From contig WHUZ01000021.1 of NCBI GenBank assembly GCA_015179045.1, positions 124,001 through 188,000 of the forward strand: a stretch of 64,000 bases of DNA. Reading direction: 5' to 3'. A model generated the notes under the pieces. The model did no database searches and had not been told where the DNA came from. It was given only the letters and a program-made list of their open reading frames with translations. The translations under genes were made by a program, and so were the position numbers. The first letter of the stretch is position 1, and the number at the start of each line of letters is the position of its first letter. Below are positions 1-9,949 of this stretch, one piece after another. The stretch comes from Kalaharituber pfeilii. Taxonomy: Eukaryota > Ascomycota > Pezizomycetes > Pezizales > Pezizaceae.

Positions 1-172
1 GGTGGCCTGGTCTTGTTCATGAGTTGCTCAATATTCCCAAGTGGCCTGGACTCCTCAGAGATTCTGTGGTGTTCCTGAGTGGGCTGGGCCATTCGCGAAT
101 TACCCACCCTTGTTCCCGAAATTTCGGCTGTTCTCGACTGCCTCAGCACACATTGCTTGCCATCCATAGGTT

Positions 173-214
173 TCTTTTTTTTTTTTTTTTTTTTATATCA
201 ATACTCGCTGGCCG
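173..214 (-). mobile_element. LINE-A tail, extremely 5'-truncated insertion
   Basis: A poly(T) run followed by atatcaatactcgctggccg is the reverse complement of the LINE-A 3' end plus its poly(A). It is flanked by the direct repeat catccataggtt (161-172 and 215-226), a 12-bp target duplication expected from target-primed reverse transcription. Only about 42 bp were inserted, so it carries no coding capacity. Confidence 0.8.
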
Positions 215-226
215 CATCCATAGGTT

Positions 227-1617
227 ATTTGCAATGAATTCGGGCCTCTGTTCTACAACCTTTGTTCCTATTGAAGCAGGCTCTTTGTAACGCTTGGATG
301 TGCAGTCCAGCTTCACATTCAAGGTACCGGCCGCTGTGAAAGTGAAATTTTAGTAAGGAAGTGTAGGCCAAAAAAAACAGAGGGGACGAGTACTATATGA
401 ATATATGTATCTGCTACGGAATATCTGAGATGGAGCTGCGTGAAGGCTTTGCAATTGTATTGGAGTCTTGCAAAAGGGAAAATCACAATACCTACAGTGC
501 GATTGTCCCGGGAGAATTTCCACAGTCAGCCTCCCTGATGACCCCGCACCGAAGATGTCAGTCCCACCAAGACAGTCTGCCTCAGCCGCACTATATGCAA
601 GGCCGGACAGTAAGTTATGTCACTTTAGGGATAGTCATTATATTTGGAGCATTTTCCGGATACCACAATAAAATATTCCTGTGAGTGCAAATAGTCCTCA
701 AGTGGGCTCAAATTGAATCCAAAATATAGTGAATTATCTTCCGCGTACTCATTAGGCCAATTTTTTGTATATGAATAGTGACCTATTTGGTATCCACTAA
801 GTCCTACGTTGGACATACGCTGAACTGCCAGGTGTCAATGATGCTAAAATTACTAGGCAAAAGTCTTGGTGATCGCTGATTTTTTGGCATCACAAAATGC
901 TTGTTGCGGAGCTTCAATTATCCATATCTCCACAATGCATAGCTTAATTTCAAAACTTTCATCTGCAATTTGTAGATTTATGCCTCTAAGGAATAAGGCC
1001 AGTCATGAGAGTAATTGTACTCAATTATGTAGTCAACTGACAAGGGGAGGAATAAAAGTGGTTTTATTAATAGTCTCTTTACAAAAGAAGTGCAGCTGTG
1101 CTAACAAAATTTTTTTAGTGACTGATCAATTTTGCTATAAAAAAGCATATTGATCCAATCCTACTTCATATTTTTAATATTTTTTCTGCGGTGTTGTGAG
1201 CTCTGTAGAAAGCATTTTATTCATGGAAAGCCTCAGATTGGCAATTTTGAATGGGGATTTTGAGATCTTGGCAATTCATCAGTAGTGGTGGTCATCAATT
1301 ATCGACGGTAAGGTAAGTGGAGTTTGTTATTATTTTACGTCCCCGACGGTGCCTGGCTATTGCACTTTTTCCGAGACTATACGCGGCACAAGCTTTACAG
1401 AGGAAACGGGGTTTCCCCCTCTAGGAAAGAAAAGCAGGAACAAAACAAAGAAATAAACTCCACCAGCAATCCTCCCATCGTTTTTCTAGGCAGCTCTATA
1501 GCCCCAACTTCCGTTCTGCAACTGGAACGATAAAGTTTAAGGTATTATTTCCTATTAAAAAACCCTCATTGCCACTCTCATTTATTTGATGAAGCGATAG
1601 GCTTCATAAAAGTAGCA
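227..1617. other. No convincing gene; old repeat sequence
   Basis: AT-rich sequence with only short, unrecognised open frames. The part from about 645 to 840 is homologous to the long inverted repeat at 61 kb (listed separately). Nothing else could be assigned. Confidence 0.5.
645..840 (+). repeat. Dispersed copy of the 61-kb inverted-repeat element
   Basis: The sequence from gcattttccgga through gtgagtgcaaatag, gaattatcttccgc and gtgacctatttggtat to gccaggtgtcaatgat runs parallel to about 61430-61628 and inverted to about 62220-62410, with scattered substitutions. It is therefore a third, diverged fragment of the same repeat family. Confidence 0.75.
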
Positions 1618-1780
1618 GGTTTTGTAACGGAGATGGTAAACGCAGAGAGTTACCGTCCGCCAGGCACTTGATCGCTGGTCCTCTGCGTAGCTCGTAGCAC
1701 TCATTTATGCGACTGCGGCGCCTTTGCTGTCGCCTGCATCCACCGACGGCCCCACCTACGGTTGTGGTGAGCCCGTAACA
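1618..1780. mobile_element. Short (about 163 bp) MITE-like element, copy 1
   Basis: Homologous along its whole length to 5534-5696: both share gcagagagttaccgtcc, cctctgcgtagctc, atttatgcgactgcg and the end gaRcccgta..aacag. Weak inverted ends (TGTAACGG and its complement-like partner CCGTAACAG) suggest a small TIR element. There is no coding capacity. Confidence 0.6.
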
Positions 1781-1927
1781 GTTTTTGTATATAGTACCTA
1801 ATGGCCAAGATAATATGTTTCAACGTTACACTACAATCCCGCTGCATCAGTGGAATCCTATACTATACTATTGTTCTATACCCTGTATATTATCATCAGT
1901 TTCAAGTTGTAAGTTAATCGGGTATTT

Positions 1928-2111
1928 GGTGCCTTCCCCTAAGGGTTTATGTGAAATTCAAACCCCTCCGTATCCCTGTTTTATTGTTTGGTAGAGCGTT
2001 CGAAACAATGGGTGCCTTCCCCTAAGGATTTATGTGAAATTCAAACCTTGGCTTTGAAATAAAACCGGGGTCCGTATCCCTGTTTTATTGTTTGGTAGAG
2101 CGTTCGAAACA
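1928..2111 (+). repeat. Imperfect tandem duplication
   Basis: A unit running from gtgccttcccctaagg through atgtgaaattcaaacc to tttggtagagcgttcgaaac occurs twice in direct orientation (about 1928-2008 and 2010-2111). The second copy carries about 20 extra bp. Its first 40 bp are also the left end of the inverted-repeat element that follows. Confidence 0.75.
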
Positions 2112-2637
2112 ACTTTTCGAAAGAGGGGTACCCCCCCTCTTTCAAAATACTCACTTGAATAAACAATAAACAATAAATTACAAAAGCAGTTAGTTAGAGG
2201 ACATTACTGCTGAAGTAGCATAGTTTATAAAAACAATACCATATAGAGGTTATTTAAATTCACATTTGCATCATTTGCACCTAGTCCTCCTTGCATATGT
2301 AATATCCAGTAATGCATTCTTATCCTCCAGTGGAAAATTTCTACTGAGAGTTCAGCCTCCTCTGCTCTTTCGCTTTTTAGATACATTGGTACTTGACTGC
2401 TGTTTCTTAAGACCTACTGCTTTCTCTTGGAGCTTGAGAGCTCATGCTGTCTTTTGTAGTGGATTGACAGCTTATTCACTGGCTTATAAATTCTGCATTT
2501 AAGGTGTAAATGTCTGCATAAGAAAAAGTTTTCACGTCAAGTGCTTAGAGAAACTCCCCCCTGCTTGTGGTAGAAATGTACCCTGGTAAAATTTGGTTTG
2601 AATTTCACATAAATCCTTAGGGGAAGGCACCCAATGA
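2010..2637. mobile_element. Inverted-repeat element, about 630 bp
   Basis: The left end tgggtgccttcccctaagga..ttcaaacc (from about 2010) reappears in reverse complement at about 2597-2637, giving near-perfect 40-bp terminal inverted repeats. The interior contains no recognisable transposase, so this is a non-autonomous TIR element. No clean target duplication was found, so the superfamily is unknown. Confidence 0.65.
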
Positions 2638-3157
2638 TGCTGCGACGTCAGTTCCAAAATAGCGTTCCAGAAGGGAATCAAAGGTTTTGTCAAATTACTA
2701 TCTCGGTTACAGGCGACAAAAATAGCTGGGGGCTTATAACCATGCATACAATGAGGCAATGCAAGGTAAGCATAAGATTTGCTGGACTTATCCGAACTTC
2801 TGGAAATTGCAACAGCAATTTATCTGAAATTGAGCATGACATGATCTCACATCTCCATATTGAACCCAACCGCTTTCTGGAAAATGTGAAAGCTGAGGCA
2901 CATAGGGCTGCATTACCGCAACGACTAGACACCGCCATCCTGGCGTGTACAGCTGATGCACTTTATACAGGTAAACTGGTGATATTCAGTAATTTGGAAT
3001 TCGCTTATTTGACCAGCCTCACTTACAGGGACCCAAAAACCTCACTAGCATGGCGGTGTGCTGAGACGGATACGTGAGGGGGAGGGGAGGCAAGTCATGC
3101 TGGATGGCTGAGAGTGGGATCTAGCTACAGACAGACATGAATTGTCATGAGGGTGAA
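2638..3157. other. Intergenic, possible coding relic
   Basis: An open frame of 147 codons at 2634-3077 (plus) starts inside the preceding repeat and matches nothing I recognise. It may be chance. The remainder is the upstream region of the secreted-protein gene, with its TATA-like box at 3158. Confidence 0.3.
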
Positions 3158-3165
3158 TATATAAA
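3158..3165 (+). promoter_or_regulatory. TATA-like box
   Basis: TATATAAA lies 213 bp upstream of the chosen ATG at 3378. The 5' leader is CT- and AT-rich without upstream in-frame signals that would compete strongly. Position and sequence fit a core promoter, but no transcript evidence is available. Confidence 0.45.
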
Positions 3166-3377
3166 GGCCTCCGAAGGGTGCTATTGGGTTGTTGTTTTCA
3201 TCATCACCATCAATCTGATTGACCAATACAGAGCAATTTCACAATACATCCAGATATTTCTTCCGTATTATAATTTCCTTCCCTGATCGAATAATCGATT
3301 TAAAAGAAAAGTTTCCTCATATTAAACCTCCGAATATATTTTTCAATTTCGTTACTCCAAACGCAACCATAACCAAA

Positions 3378-3878
3378 ATGCAATTCAACTTCATCTCCTT
3401 CTCCACCCTTCTCCTGCTCCTCGCCCCCACAGTCCTCTCCGTCGCTGCTCCTGCCCCCACTGCCGCTCCGAACCCAGCGGCGGCGGCTGACCTTGGTGAT
3501 ATTGGCGATAAAATCGATTCTGTGATTGATGACCTTAAGGAAAAAGCTTCAAATGTCATCGAAGACCTCAAGGACTTCACCTTCCCCATAATTACTGGCT
3601 TGCCAGAATCTATTGACAAGTGGTTCGACGACGTAGAGGAGTTCTTCGAAGAATTCCCTGACAAGGCGTGGGAGAGTATTAAGGATGGTATTTATCCACC
3701 AGAGGTATCTCAATGGGTGAATGACCTGCCTCAGGAGATGAGAGCGGAGGCGAGCCAGAAGTTGAAAGAATGGGCGGATGAATTGAGTGCAGCAGGGCCA
3801 AGGCAGGTGGTTGGCAAGGGCACAATGATGGGGATGGTTGGAATTATAGGGGTGGTGGCGGTGGTAATGGCACTATGA
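3378..3878 (+). CDS. Small secreted, probably GPI-anchored protein (166 aa)
   Basis: The product is predicted to be a small extracellular or cell-surface protein. I chose the ATG at 3378 (context ccaaaATGC) rather than the upstream in-frame ATG at 3219 because it opens directly on a signal peptide: MQFNF, then a Leu-rich core (LLLLLAP) and an Ala/Pro-rich stretch ending near residue 35. Residues about 36-145 are acidic and amphipathic, rich in Asp, Glu, Lys, Trp and Phe, for example IDSVIDDLKEKA and EEFFEEFPDKAWE, which suggests a mostly helical fold. The C terminus ends in a hydrophobic segment (MGMVGIIGVVAVVMAL) after a small-residue patch, typical of a GPI-attachment signal. There are no cysteines in the mature part, unlike many fungal effectors. 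I do not recognise a family. A TATA-like box lies 213 bp upstream. No intron is needed. Confidence 0.75.
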   Translation: MQFNFISFSTLLLLLAPTVLSVAAPAPTAAPNPAAAADLGDIGDKIDSVIDDLKEKASNVIEDLKDFTFPIITGLPESIDKWFDDVEEFFEEFPDKAWESIKDGIYPPEVSQWVNDLPQEMRAEASQKLKEWADELSAAGPRQVVGKGTMMGMVGIIGVVAVVMAL

Positions 3879-5391
3879 AGATTTGACGCTACAACTTCCT
3901 TTTTCATTTCTCTTTTGGAAACTTTAGCATTGCGGATATTGGTTTTATTTACTTGGAGAGTGTTCTTTTTTTCTGTTCGGCGGGGATTGATAAGGTTTCT
4001 CTTTCTCCACTTTTCTGATAAATGGGTGTTACAATTTCATGAGATTGACGGATGAATTTAGGGATATTAGGGTGGTTCATGGCGGGCGTTACTTGAGTTC
4101 TCATAATTGATTTACTAGTTGGTCTTTTATCGGATGCATCTGCATTACTGAACTCCAGTTGTTGCCCTCTAGGAGAATTCCCAATGCGCAGTGTATATAT
4201 GATACAGGAAAATGACGGTTTCCATGTATTTGGTGTAGGGTCCTGAAATGTGGAATATAACCTGGATTCCATGGCTATCTCCAAGATGCACAGTAACTAG
4301 AAACTACGCGCTGAGTGATGTAGTCTCTGGTTTGTCAACTCGCGGACCAAATTTTGAAGAAGTAGACATTAACTTTGGAAAAGAAAAAAAAATAAAGGCA
4401 GAAATAACTTATACCACCATTCATGAGCCAAGCAGTCCTGTCACTCAGTACTAATTTTTGCACCGTTCTCGTTAGACTAATATTACTGGAGGCCAAGGCC
4501 AATGCACCGGAGCGTCACGAGACTTACCGGTGATGTAGAGTACTGTAATTCACCACAACGCCACGTACGCCACGTACTAGGTCGTTTCAAAAGTATTGGG
4601 ACATCTGACTATCATAATGCATAAAATGCGCTACGCAGTATCCGGTATGTACTAGTATACTTCTGAATTGGTCCAATCCACCTGCTTTTGCTATTACGGC
4701 TGCCTTAATGGCAACCTACTGTTTCGGACTCTATTTCGGTAAGCATTTTGACCATTTTATAACCATGCTGACAGCCACTTTGACAGCTATTGCGTCAGCC
4801 ATTTTTACAGCCATGCTGCAGCCGTTTAGGCAGCCATTCCAGCAACCGTTTTGATGGTCATTTCGGCAGCCATTTTGAGAGCCATTTCAGTAGCCATTTG
4901 ACGATGAAATTTTGATGGTTATTTCATCAGCTTTTTTTTGAGGGTTGTTTCGGCAGTTGTCTTATTGGTCGTTTCACACCAGTTTTGACAACATTCTGTA
5001 CCCCTTCCAGACCGCCATCCCTACCATTATTATATTTCTGGTTACAGTGCTGTGCCATGAATATGCTACTTTAGTTGCTGTTTGCATAACTGTAGACTAT
5101 GTTCAGGAGTACATCAAGTACTAGCAGTAACCCGCCTCCCGACTGGGAGGCGTGCTGCAGCGAGGGGTAGAGGATTACACTGTATTTGCACACAATGACC
5201 CGCCTTCTGACTGTCAGGCGCTTCTCAGTGTAGGTTACTGTGAACTGACCTGCGCTTAGTGTAGCGGTTAACCTCTTGGTTAACTTAGCGACATACTGAG
5301 TGTAGAATTGAGGAGTTCGGTAGCTGAGGATCCCTGTTACGAAACCAGTGTAAGTTGTTTTACTTTTCACATATGCTTTTTTTTCTCAATT
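3879..5391. other. No gene; low-complexity and repeat sequence
   Basis: Only short, unrecognised frames are present. The segment 4745-4985 is a degenerate array (listed separately). Around 4590 the sequence caaaagtattgggaca resembles the outer end of a Tc1-type terminal repeat, but no partner end was found. Confidence 0.4.
4745..4985 (+). repeat. Degenerate array of a GCAGCCATTTT-like motif
   Basis: Variants of cagccatttt recur every 15-25 bp (acagccactttgaca, tcagccatttttaca, gcagccattccagca, ggcagccattttgaga, gtagccatttgacga, and so on). The spacing is irregular, so this is a decayed simple array rather than a clean minisatellite. Confidence 0.6.
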
Positions 5392-5393
5392 TA

Positions 5394-5951
5394 CAGTACC
5401 TAGACAAAATTGTACGCCACCCCCTCACTATGCACTAATAGGAAAAGCGCATATGCACTGCATTGACCTCTGTATATGCAACTGAAAGAGATCGCCTTTG
5501 CATTATCAAGAGTATTCATATGATACTGAACAAATACTGTAATGGATCTGGTAAATGCAGAGAGTTACCGTCCACCAGGTCAAAAAGACACTTGACTATC
5601 GATACTCGCTAGTCCTCTGCGTAGCTCATATAGCACTTATTTATGCGACTGCGACGCCGCCCTACGGTTGCGGTGAACCCGTACTAGTAACAGTATCCCT
5701 GCTCTAGGGGCAACTTCGCCGGGTTGCTATATAAGTCTGCCCCCACCCCTGGCCATCGTGGATTATTCTATGTTGCAGCTTAAATATTTACCTAGAAGTT
5801 TATATGTATTGCAGTTAATTTTGATGTCTTTTTTGGTTATGAGGGATCTACTAGTACTTTCCGATTGCATCATGGAGGTCAATGCAGTGCATATGCGCTT
5901 TCCCTATTAGTGCATAGTGAGGGGGTGGCGTACAATTTTGTCTAGGTACTG
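5394..5951. mobile_element. Tc1/mariner-type MITE with 77-bp TIRs (558 bp)
   Basis: The left end CAGTACCTAGACAAAATTG continues for about 77 bp and is repeated almost perfectly in reverse complement ending at 5951. TA dinucleotides flank both ends (5392-5393 and 5952-5953), the Tc1/mariner target duplication. CAGT..CTAGACAAAA..GTACGCC is typical of Tc1-like ends. The same end sequence occurs singly near 26115 and 32490. No transposase frame lies inside, so it is non-autonomous. A second small element is nested at 5534-5696. Confidence 0.85.
5534..5696. mobile_element. Short (163 bp) MITE-like element, copy 2, nested
   Basis: This is the second copy of the element at 1618-1780, with ends ATACTGTAATGG and its inverted partner ACTAGTAACAGTAT. 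It sits inside the 558-bp Tc1-type MITE, so it inserted after it or moved with it. The shared blocks are gcagagagttaccgtcc and atttatgcgactgcg. Confidence 0.65.
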
Positions 5952-5953
5952 TA

Positions 5954-6963
5954 TCACTTGGTGGGTGCGAAGCTAGCGAGTGTAGGTGTAGAGAGCTTGT
6001 AGCCCCATAAAGTCGGTATCTAGTGACTGTATCCTTTACCAGTTCCACGACCGTGCACAATCTTGTTTCGCTATATTTATTCATGTCAGTAAATTATCAC
6101 TGTTATCTATAATATCACGCAATCCCACTCCTGCATCCAGGGGGCTCTGGTTTAGCTTCAGAAGGTTAATTTTAATATCTAATATATACTTTGCGGAGTA
6201 AAATACTACAGTCTACCCTTGCTATACCGGACCTCGCTATACCGGAAACCTTGCTATACCGGATGGCCTCTGGCTGCAACATCCGTTCCCCATACATATC
6301 GCCCTTGCTATACCAGACGCCCTAACAATTCCGGACCGGACAGAAACCTCCAGACAATTCCCCCCCCTGTCTCCATACAAATAATATTTGCTCTCCCGGA
6401 CGCACTAATACTAATACATCTTAGACTACTCCATTTCACACTTGGCTGCCACCACTGCTGTCACTGCTTCTGCTAATTGCCGTTGCTACTACTGCTACCA
6501 TCACTTGCTACGTTCGAGTAATGGAAACTGGGCACTTCGTTGCTTCTTGTTCCATGTTCCGAGATTAATTGCCAACCACTTACCACTTTATTTCAAACTA
6601 CCTGACTAAGTAGAAACAGCCATTCCGATAAGAACATCCCTGGAGTCACTCTGGGATTTTCTAGATCCACCTAGTGTGTACATTTATTTGGCACTTAACT
6701 GCTAACATTAGTCAGAGTAAATACGCGGATTTTGCAGTCGCCAGGGAAGCTCCCAAGGAGCCGTCAGGGATGACTGCGCCACACGCTAGAAAATCAATCG
6801 GAAGAAATTTCTCCCCTGGCCCTGACGACTGAGGGCCTCCCCTGGAAACCACCACTTTTCAACACCATCTATGTCATGAGTTCATCCAATTTTCATTCTG
6901 AAAACAGAAATCAATTCTGCAGACTGATTACATACCTCTAGTCTCATGTCAAGACCCTCACTA
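5954..6963. other. No gene; contains an isolated pogo/Fot-type transposon end
   Basis: No recognisable coding sequence. The notable content is the terminal repeat starting at 6209 (listed separately). The remainder is unassigned. Confidence 0.4.
6209..6330 (+). repeat. Left end of a Tc1/mariner (pogo/Fot-like) element
   Basis: After a TA (6207-6208) comes CAGTCTACCCTTGCTATACC, followed by repeated subterminal copies of CTTGCTATACCGGA at about 6-20 bp spacing. The exact inverted end, with subterminal copies, is at about 17085-17162 followed by TA. The two ends face each other 10.95 kb apart with the ankyrin gene between them. They may belong to one giant element or be two solo ends. Confidence 0.65.
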
Positions 6964-7819
6964 CTGTGGTTCACCACTTTCCCGGACACCCCACTTTCCC
7001 GAACACATTTACCACCAAAACTGCGCAACTTTCGCACTCAATATCTCAACAACCACAACAGCATTTGTGAATGTACTTTGTGTAGCTATTACACACAGTG
7101 TAATTCTTGCTATCTAGCACTTTTTCTTCATCAAAAATTGTGGTTGCAAAGGGATTATGGCTTGTCGCATTTTTGTTGGAAGGCTTGGCATTTATTTGTA
7201 TGGGATCTCCATACAAATGTCACCACCCCCGAATTCTGCATGCTACACCTGCAATCAATTCATGAAAAAAACTCAGACACTCACATTCAATAGCATCACT
7301 CAGTCGGAAACTATGAGCAACGTAGTTAGGTAATAACTGTAGTAGTTGTGAAATTATTCACAATATTCATATTTCCCATAGAAACCATTTGTATGAGAAC
7401 AATGCCCAAAAGTAGATAGTTGTACACCAACTCTACAATTCAACAAATGAAAGTAAACTAAATGCAGCACCTTACTATACCTCTTCAGGTGATTCTTGAC
7501 ATATACTATCATAGCTATTGTAATTAGCGTTGAAGAGTAGGACTACATTCGAGTCTGATGAACATTTTGTATGGAGATCCCATACAAATAAATGCCAAGC
7601 CTTCCAACGTAAATGCGACAAGTCATAATCCCTTTGCACCCCCAATTTTTGATGAAGAAAAGGTGCTAGATAGCAAGAATTACACTTTGTCTAATAGCTA
7701 CACAAAGTGCATTCACAAATGCTGTTGTGGTTGTTGAGATGTTGAGTGCGAAAGTTGCGCAGTTTTGGTGGTAAATGTGTCCGGGAAAGTGGGGTGTCCG
7801 GGAAAGTGGTGAACCACAG
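6964..7819. mobile_element. Foldback MITE with about 260-bp arms (856 bp)
   Basis: The left arm starts CTGTGGTTCACCACTTTCCC and runs through the block ending near ggagatcccatacaaat. The same sequence returns inverted from about 7570 and ends at 7819 with GAACCACAG. TA dinucleotides flank both ends (6962-6963 and 7820-7821), so it is a Tc1/mariner-type target duplication. Subterminal ACTTTCCCGGACACCCC/ACTTTCCCGAACAC is directly duplicated. Open frames in the arms are not recognisable. A second, 5'-truncated copy lies at 17325-17825. Confidence 0.85.
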
Positions 7820-7869
7820 TACGCCAGAGATTGGAGCTGGGGAGCCCCCTATTTCGGAGATGTTTGGCA

Positions 7870-7919
7870 CCAGACTCTCTTCCTTTTGCGAATTAATTAA
7901 GCGTGCCAAGAGAGTCTGG
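7870..7919. repeat. Perfect 12-bp inverted repeat
   Basis: CCAGACTCTCTT (7870-7881) and AAGAGAGTCTGG (7908-7919) form a perfect 12-bp stem with a 26-nt AT-rich loop, between the foldback MITE and the hAT element. It could be the remnant of a short TIR element. Confidence 0.6.
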
Positions 7920-8311
7920 GCATGAGAACAATAGGCAACCAACATAATTAGATATTTTTTTTAGCATGAGTAATATCTCTTGCTCCTGGCTAGTCTCTGC
8001 CTTTAGTGAGCGGCACGAGCTAGCTCGAGCCGAGCTGGAGAGTGAGCTCGAGCTGGCTCATGAGTAAGTGAGCTCGGCTCGAGCCGAGCTCGTTAAATAG
8101 AAGGTAGGCTTGAGCTTGATTACATGATATTGATAACTAATCTAAACTATTCTATAGCTTCATCCTCATCACTGCTATCTGCTAAATTTAGTAGCACATA
8201 ATAGCGCTCATAGTCTCACCTTCCATTCTGTTTCGGCGTGTGTTGAGAACTTCACCTGCCTGTAGTAAATTGTCAACTTAGCTTGAGATAGTATTATGTT
8301 GAAATACTTAC

Positions 8312-8365
8312 CTGCGAGAATACCTGTTCGGAAGGGACAGAGGAGGCAGGTATTGCTAAATACTC
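8312..8365 (-). pseudogene. hAT transposase dimerisation-domain relic
   Basis: On the minus strand 8365-8312 reads EYLAIPASSVPSEQVFSQ, the conserved core of the hAT C-terminal dimerisation domain, and is followed directly by a GTAAGT donor. The surrounding frames are broken by stops and no N-terminal BED finger or catalytic core could be followed. It is therefore a decayed transposase fragment of the enclosing hAT element, not a functional gene. Confidence 0.75.
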
Positions 8366-9247
8366 TCATGCCATGCGGTCTAGATTTGGTGACATCCCGG
8401 CTTGAACTTTGGGGTGGAGAAGCTCTAGAAATGATACCTTTTCTCCTAGTTTGATTGTTAAATTTGTTGAGATAAGAAAGCGGCAAAGGAGTTCACGATA
8501 CGTGTTTCGGAAAAGCCCTCTGATTTAGCTCGCTTTGTTGGAACCATCATCTCAAATAGTATTCATTGCTTTAATTCTGTGGCATTTACTAGCTGTGGAA
8601 CTGATGCATGTGACTTCCGAAAATAGTGAAGTAACATGGATGTGGTTGTTGCACAGCTTTTGACGTGCCAAGTCTTGAAACAATACACACACTGCATATA
8701 AAATTTTGTGCTCATTATCTGATATTTTTTGCCGCAAAATCATACATCTTTCATACAGGTAACTATGATGATAAGAGTTCAAAACAGTATACTGATCTTT
8801 CACTAAAAAATATTAGTTAGCTACGCTGGCAAGAAACTTGAAGGCATTATAAATTGATATAGTAGAATTGGTTGTCATATTGATAAAATTGCTAATGTAG
8901 TATATACAAGAATCTTGAAGTGTAGTATGAAGATTAAGGGTCTCGAAGCATAGTATGAGTCTCGAAGTCTTGATATTGGGTAGTAGTAAAGAGAAAAGAA
9001 TTTTAAAAGGATAGAGAGAATAGAGAGGCCTAATATACACTCTTTCAATATGCAACTTACCTTCTAAAGACCTTGAGAGATATTAAACATAAAAGACTTG
9101 ATATAGGTCTATGTAATTGAACCACTTTTGATATTTATAGAAGTTGTTGGCAGGTCGGAATGAGCTCCGAGTCTCTAATTTATTACCATGTTAGGTATTT
9201 ACAGTTTATAAAACCCTGCGCTGGCTAAGCATTTTAGCGAGCTGTCA

Positions 9248-9289
9248 AGCGGCATGCGAGTGATGATATAAAAAAAAAAAAAAAAAAAA
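9248..9289 (+). mobile_element. LINE-A tail with poly(A)
   Basis: The sequence gcggcatgcgagtgatgatat followed by about 19 A is the LINE-A 3' end. It lies inside the hAT element, so it inserted later. Only the tail is present. Confidence 0.7.
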
Positions 9290-9564
9290 GAGAAACACTA
9301 GCGTGATCTTGGCTGTTTCAAGCTCGAGCTGGCTCGGCTCGTGCCGCTCACTATCTGCCTTACCCTGCCAAGTAACTCATGTACTACGCATCAGCACCAG
9401 CAGTAGAGTAGGTATGTATATTATATCAGTCCACTATAGTATTCTGGTGTGTATGAGTCGATGCTGAGAGCTGGGGCTGAAGGCATTCTAGGACTGTGAA
9501 TACAGAGACTGGGCTGAAAATATGTAAGTGCTCTGCCAATATGACTATACAGTCGTGTTATAGC

Positions 9565-9612
9565 CCCCACAGCGGTACACGAGTTATGATATAACAAAAA
9601 AAAAAGTGGCGA
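9565..9612 (+). mobile_element. Diverged LINE-A tail abutting the 5S-like gene
   Basis: The sequence agcggtacacgagttatgatat, then aac and about 11 A, is a diverged LINE-A 3' end. Its poly(A) lies immediately 3' of the minus-strand 5S rRNA-like gene, so on that strand it forms a long T run. Confidence 0.6.
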
Positions 9613-9619
9613 ACAGAAT

Positions 9620-9735
9620 CTGCAGCACCAAGGATTCCCACGTGGTCACCCACCGTAGTACTAGCTGGGCGATCTGAAGCTTAGATATGGCAGAGCGGAC
9701 GGGATGCCTCGTTTCTTCAGTCTATGTCCTCGAAC
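9620..9735 (-). rRNA. 5S ribosomal RNA gene or near-intact 5S pseudogene
   Basis: Read on the minus strand this region carries the diagnostic 5S sequence: GGCATCCCGTCCGCTCTGCC, then a box-A-like TAAGCTTCAGATCGCCC, then the box-C region GGTGGGTGACCACGTGGGAA and TCCTTGGTGCTG. Total length is about 116 nt, near the usual 118-120. A run of about 11 T follows 15 nt downstream and could act as a Pol III terminator. Single dispersed 5S genes are normal in filamentous ascomycetes. Against full function, the extreme 5' end (GTTCGAGGACATAG) does not pair convincingly with the 3' end, whereas helix I should close, so it may be a pseudogene or a 5S-derived retroposed copy. Confidence 0.65.
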
Positions 9736-9949
9736 ATGATTAGAAAGCCGACGGCCTGTTGCCTACTCTCTGCCGGGTAAGTCATCAGTGGTGTGCAACA
9801 CAACCTGGGAGTAGTTTTTGTTTTTCTCTTTAAGATAAATACTACCCTATGGGCTATAAGGAGAAGAAGGACAAAGGAGGTATTAATGAAAATTCCAGAC
9901 AACACAAGTCCAAAATCATCCGGCTAAAAAATGAACACAACTCAAATAT

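Larger units (their letters stand above)
8004..9353. mobile_element. hAT transposon remnant, 1350 bp, with 8-bp TSD
   Basis: The ends are TAGTGAGCGGCACGAGC and its inverted partner GCTCGTGCCGCTCACTA, flanked by the exact 8-bp direct repeat tctgcctt (7996-8003 and 9354-9361). TAGNG ends and 8-bp target duplications define the hAT superfamily. Subterminal GAGCTCGAGC-type repeats on both sides are also typical. A short hAT transposase C-terminal relic is on the minus strand at 8312-8365. Its length is well below that of autonomous hAT elements, so it is internally deleted or decayed. A LINE-A tail has landed inside near its right end (9248-9289). Confidence 0.88.
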
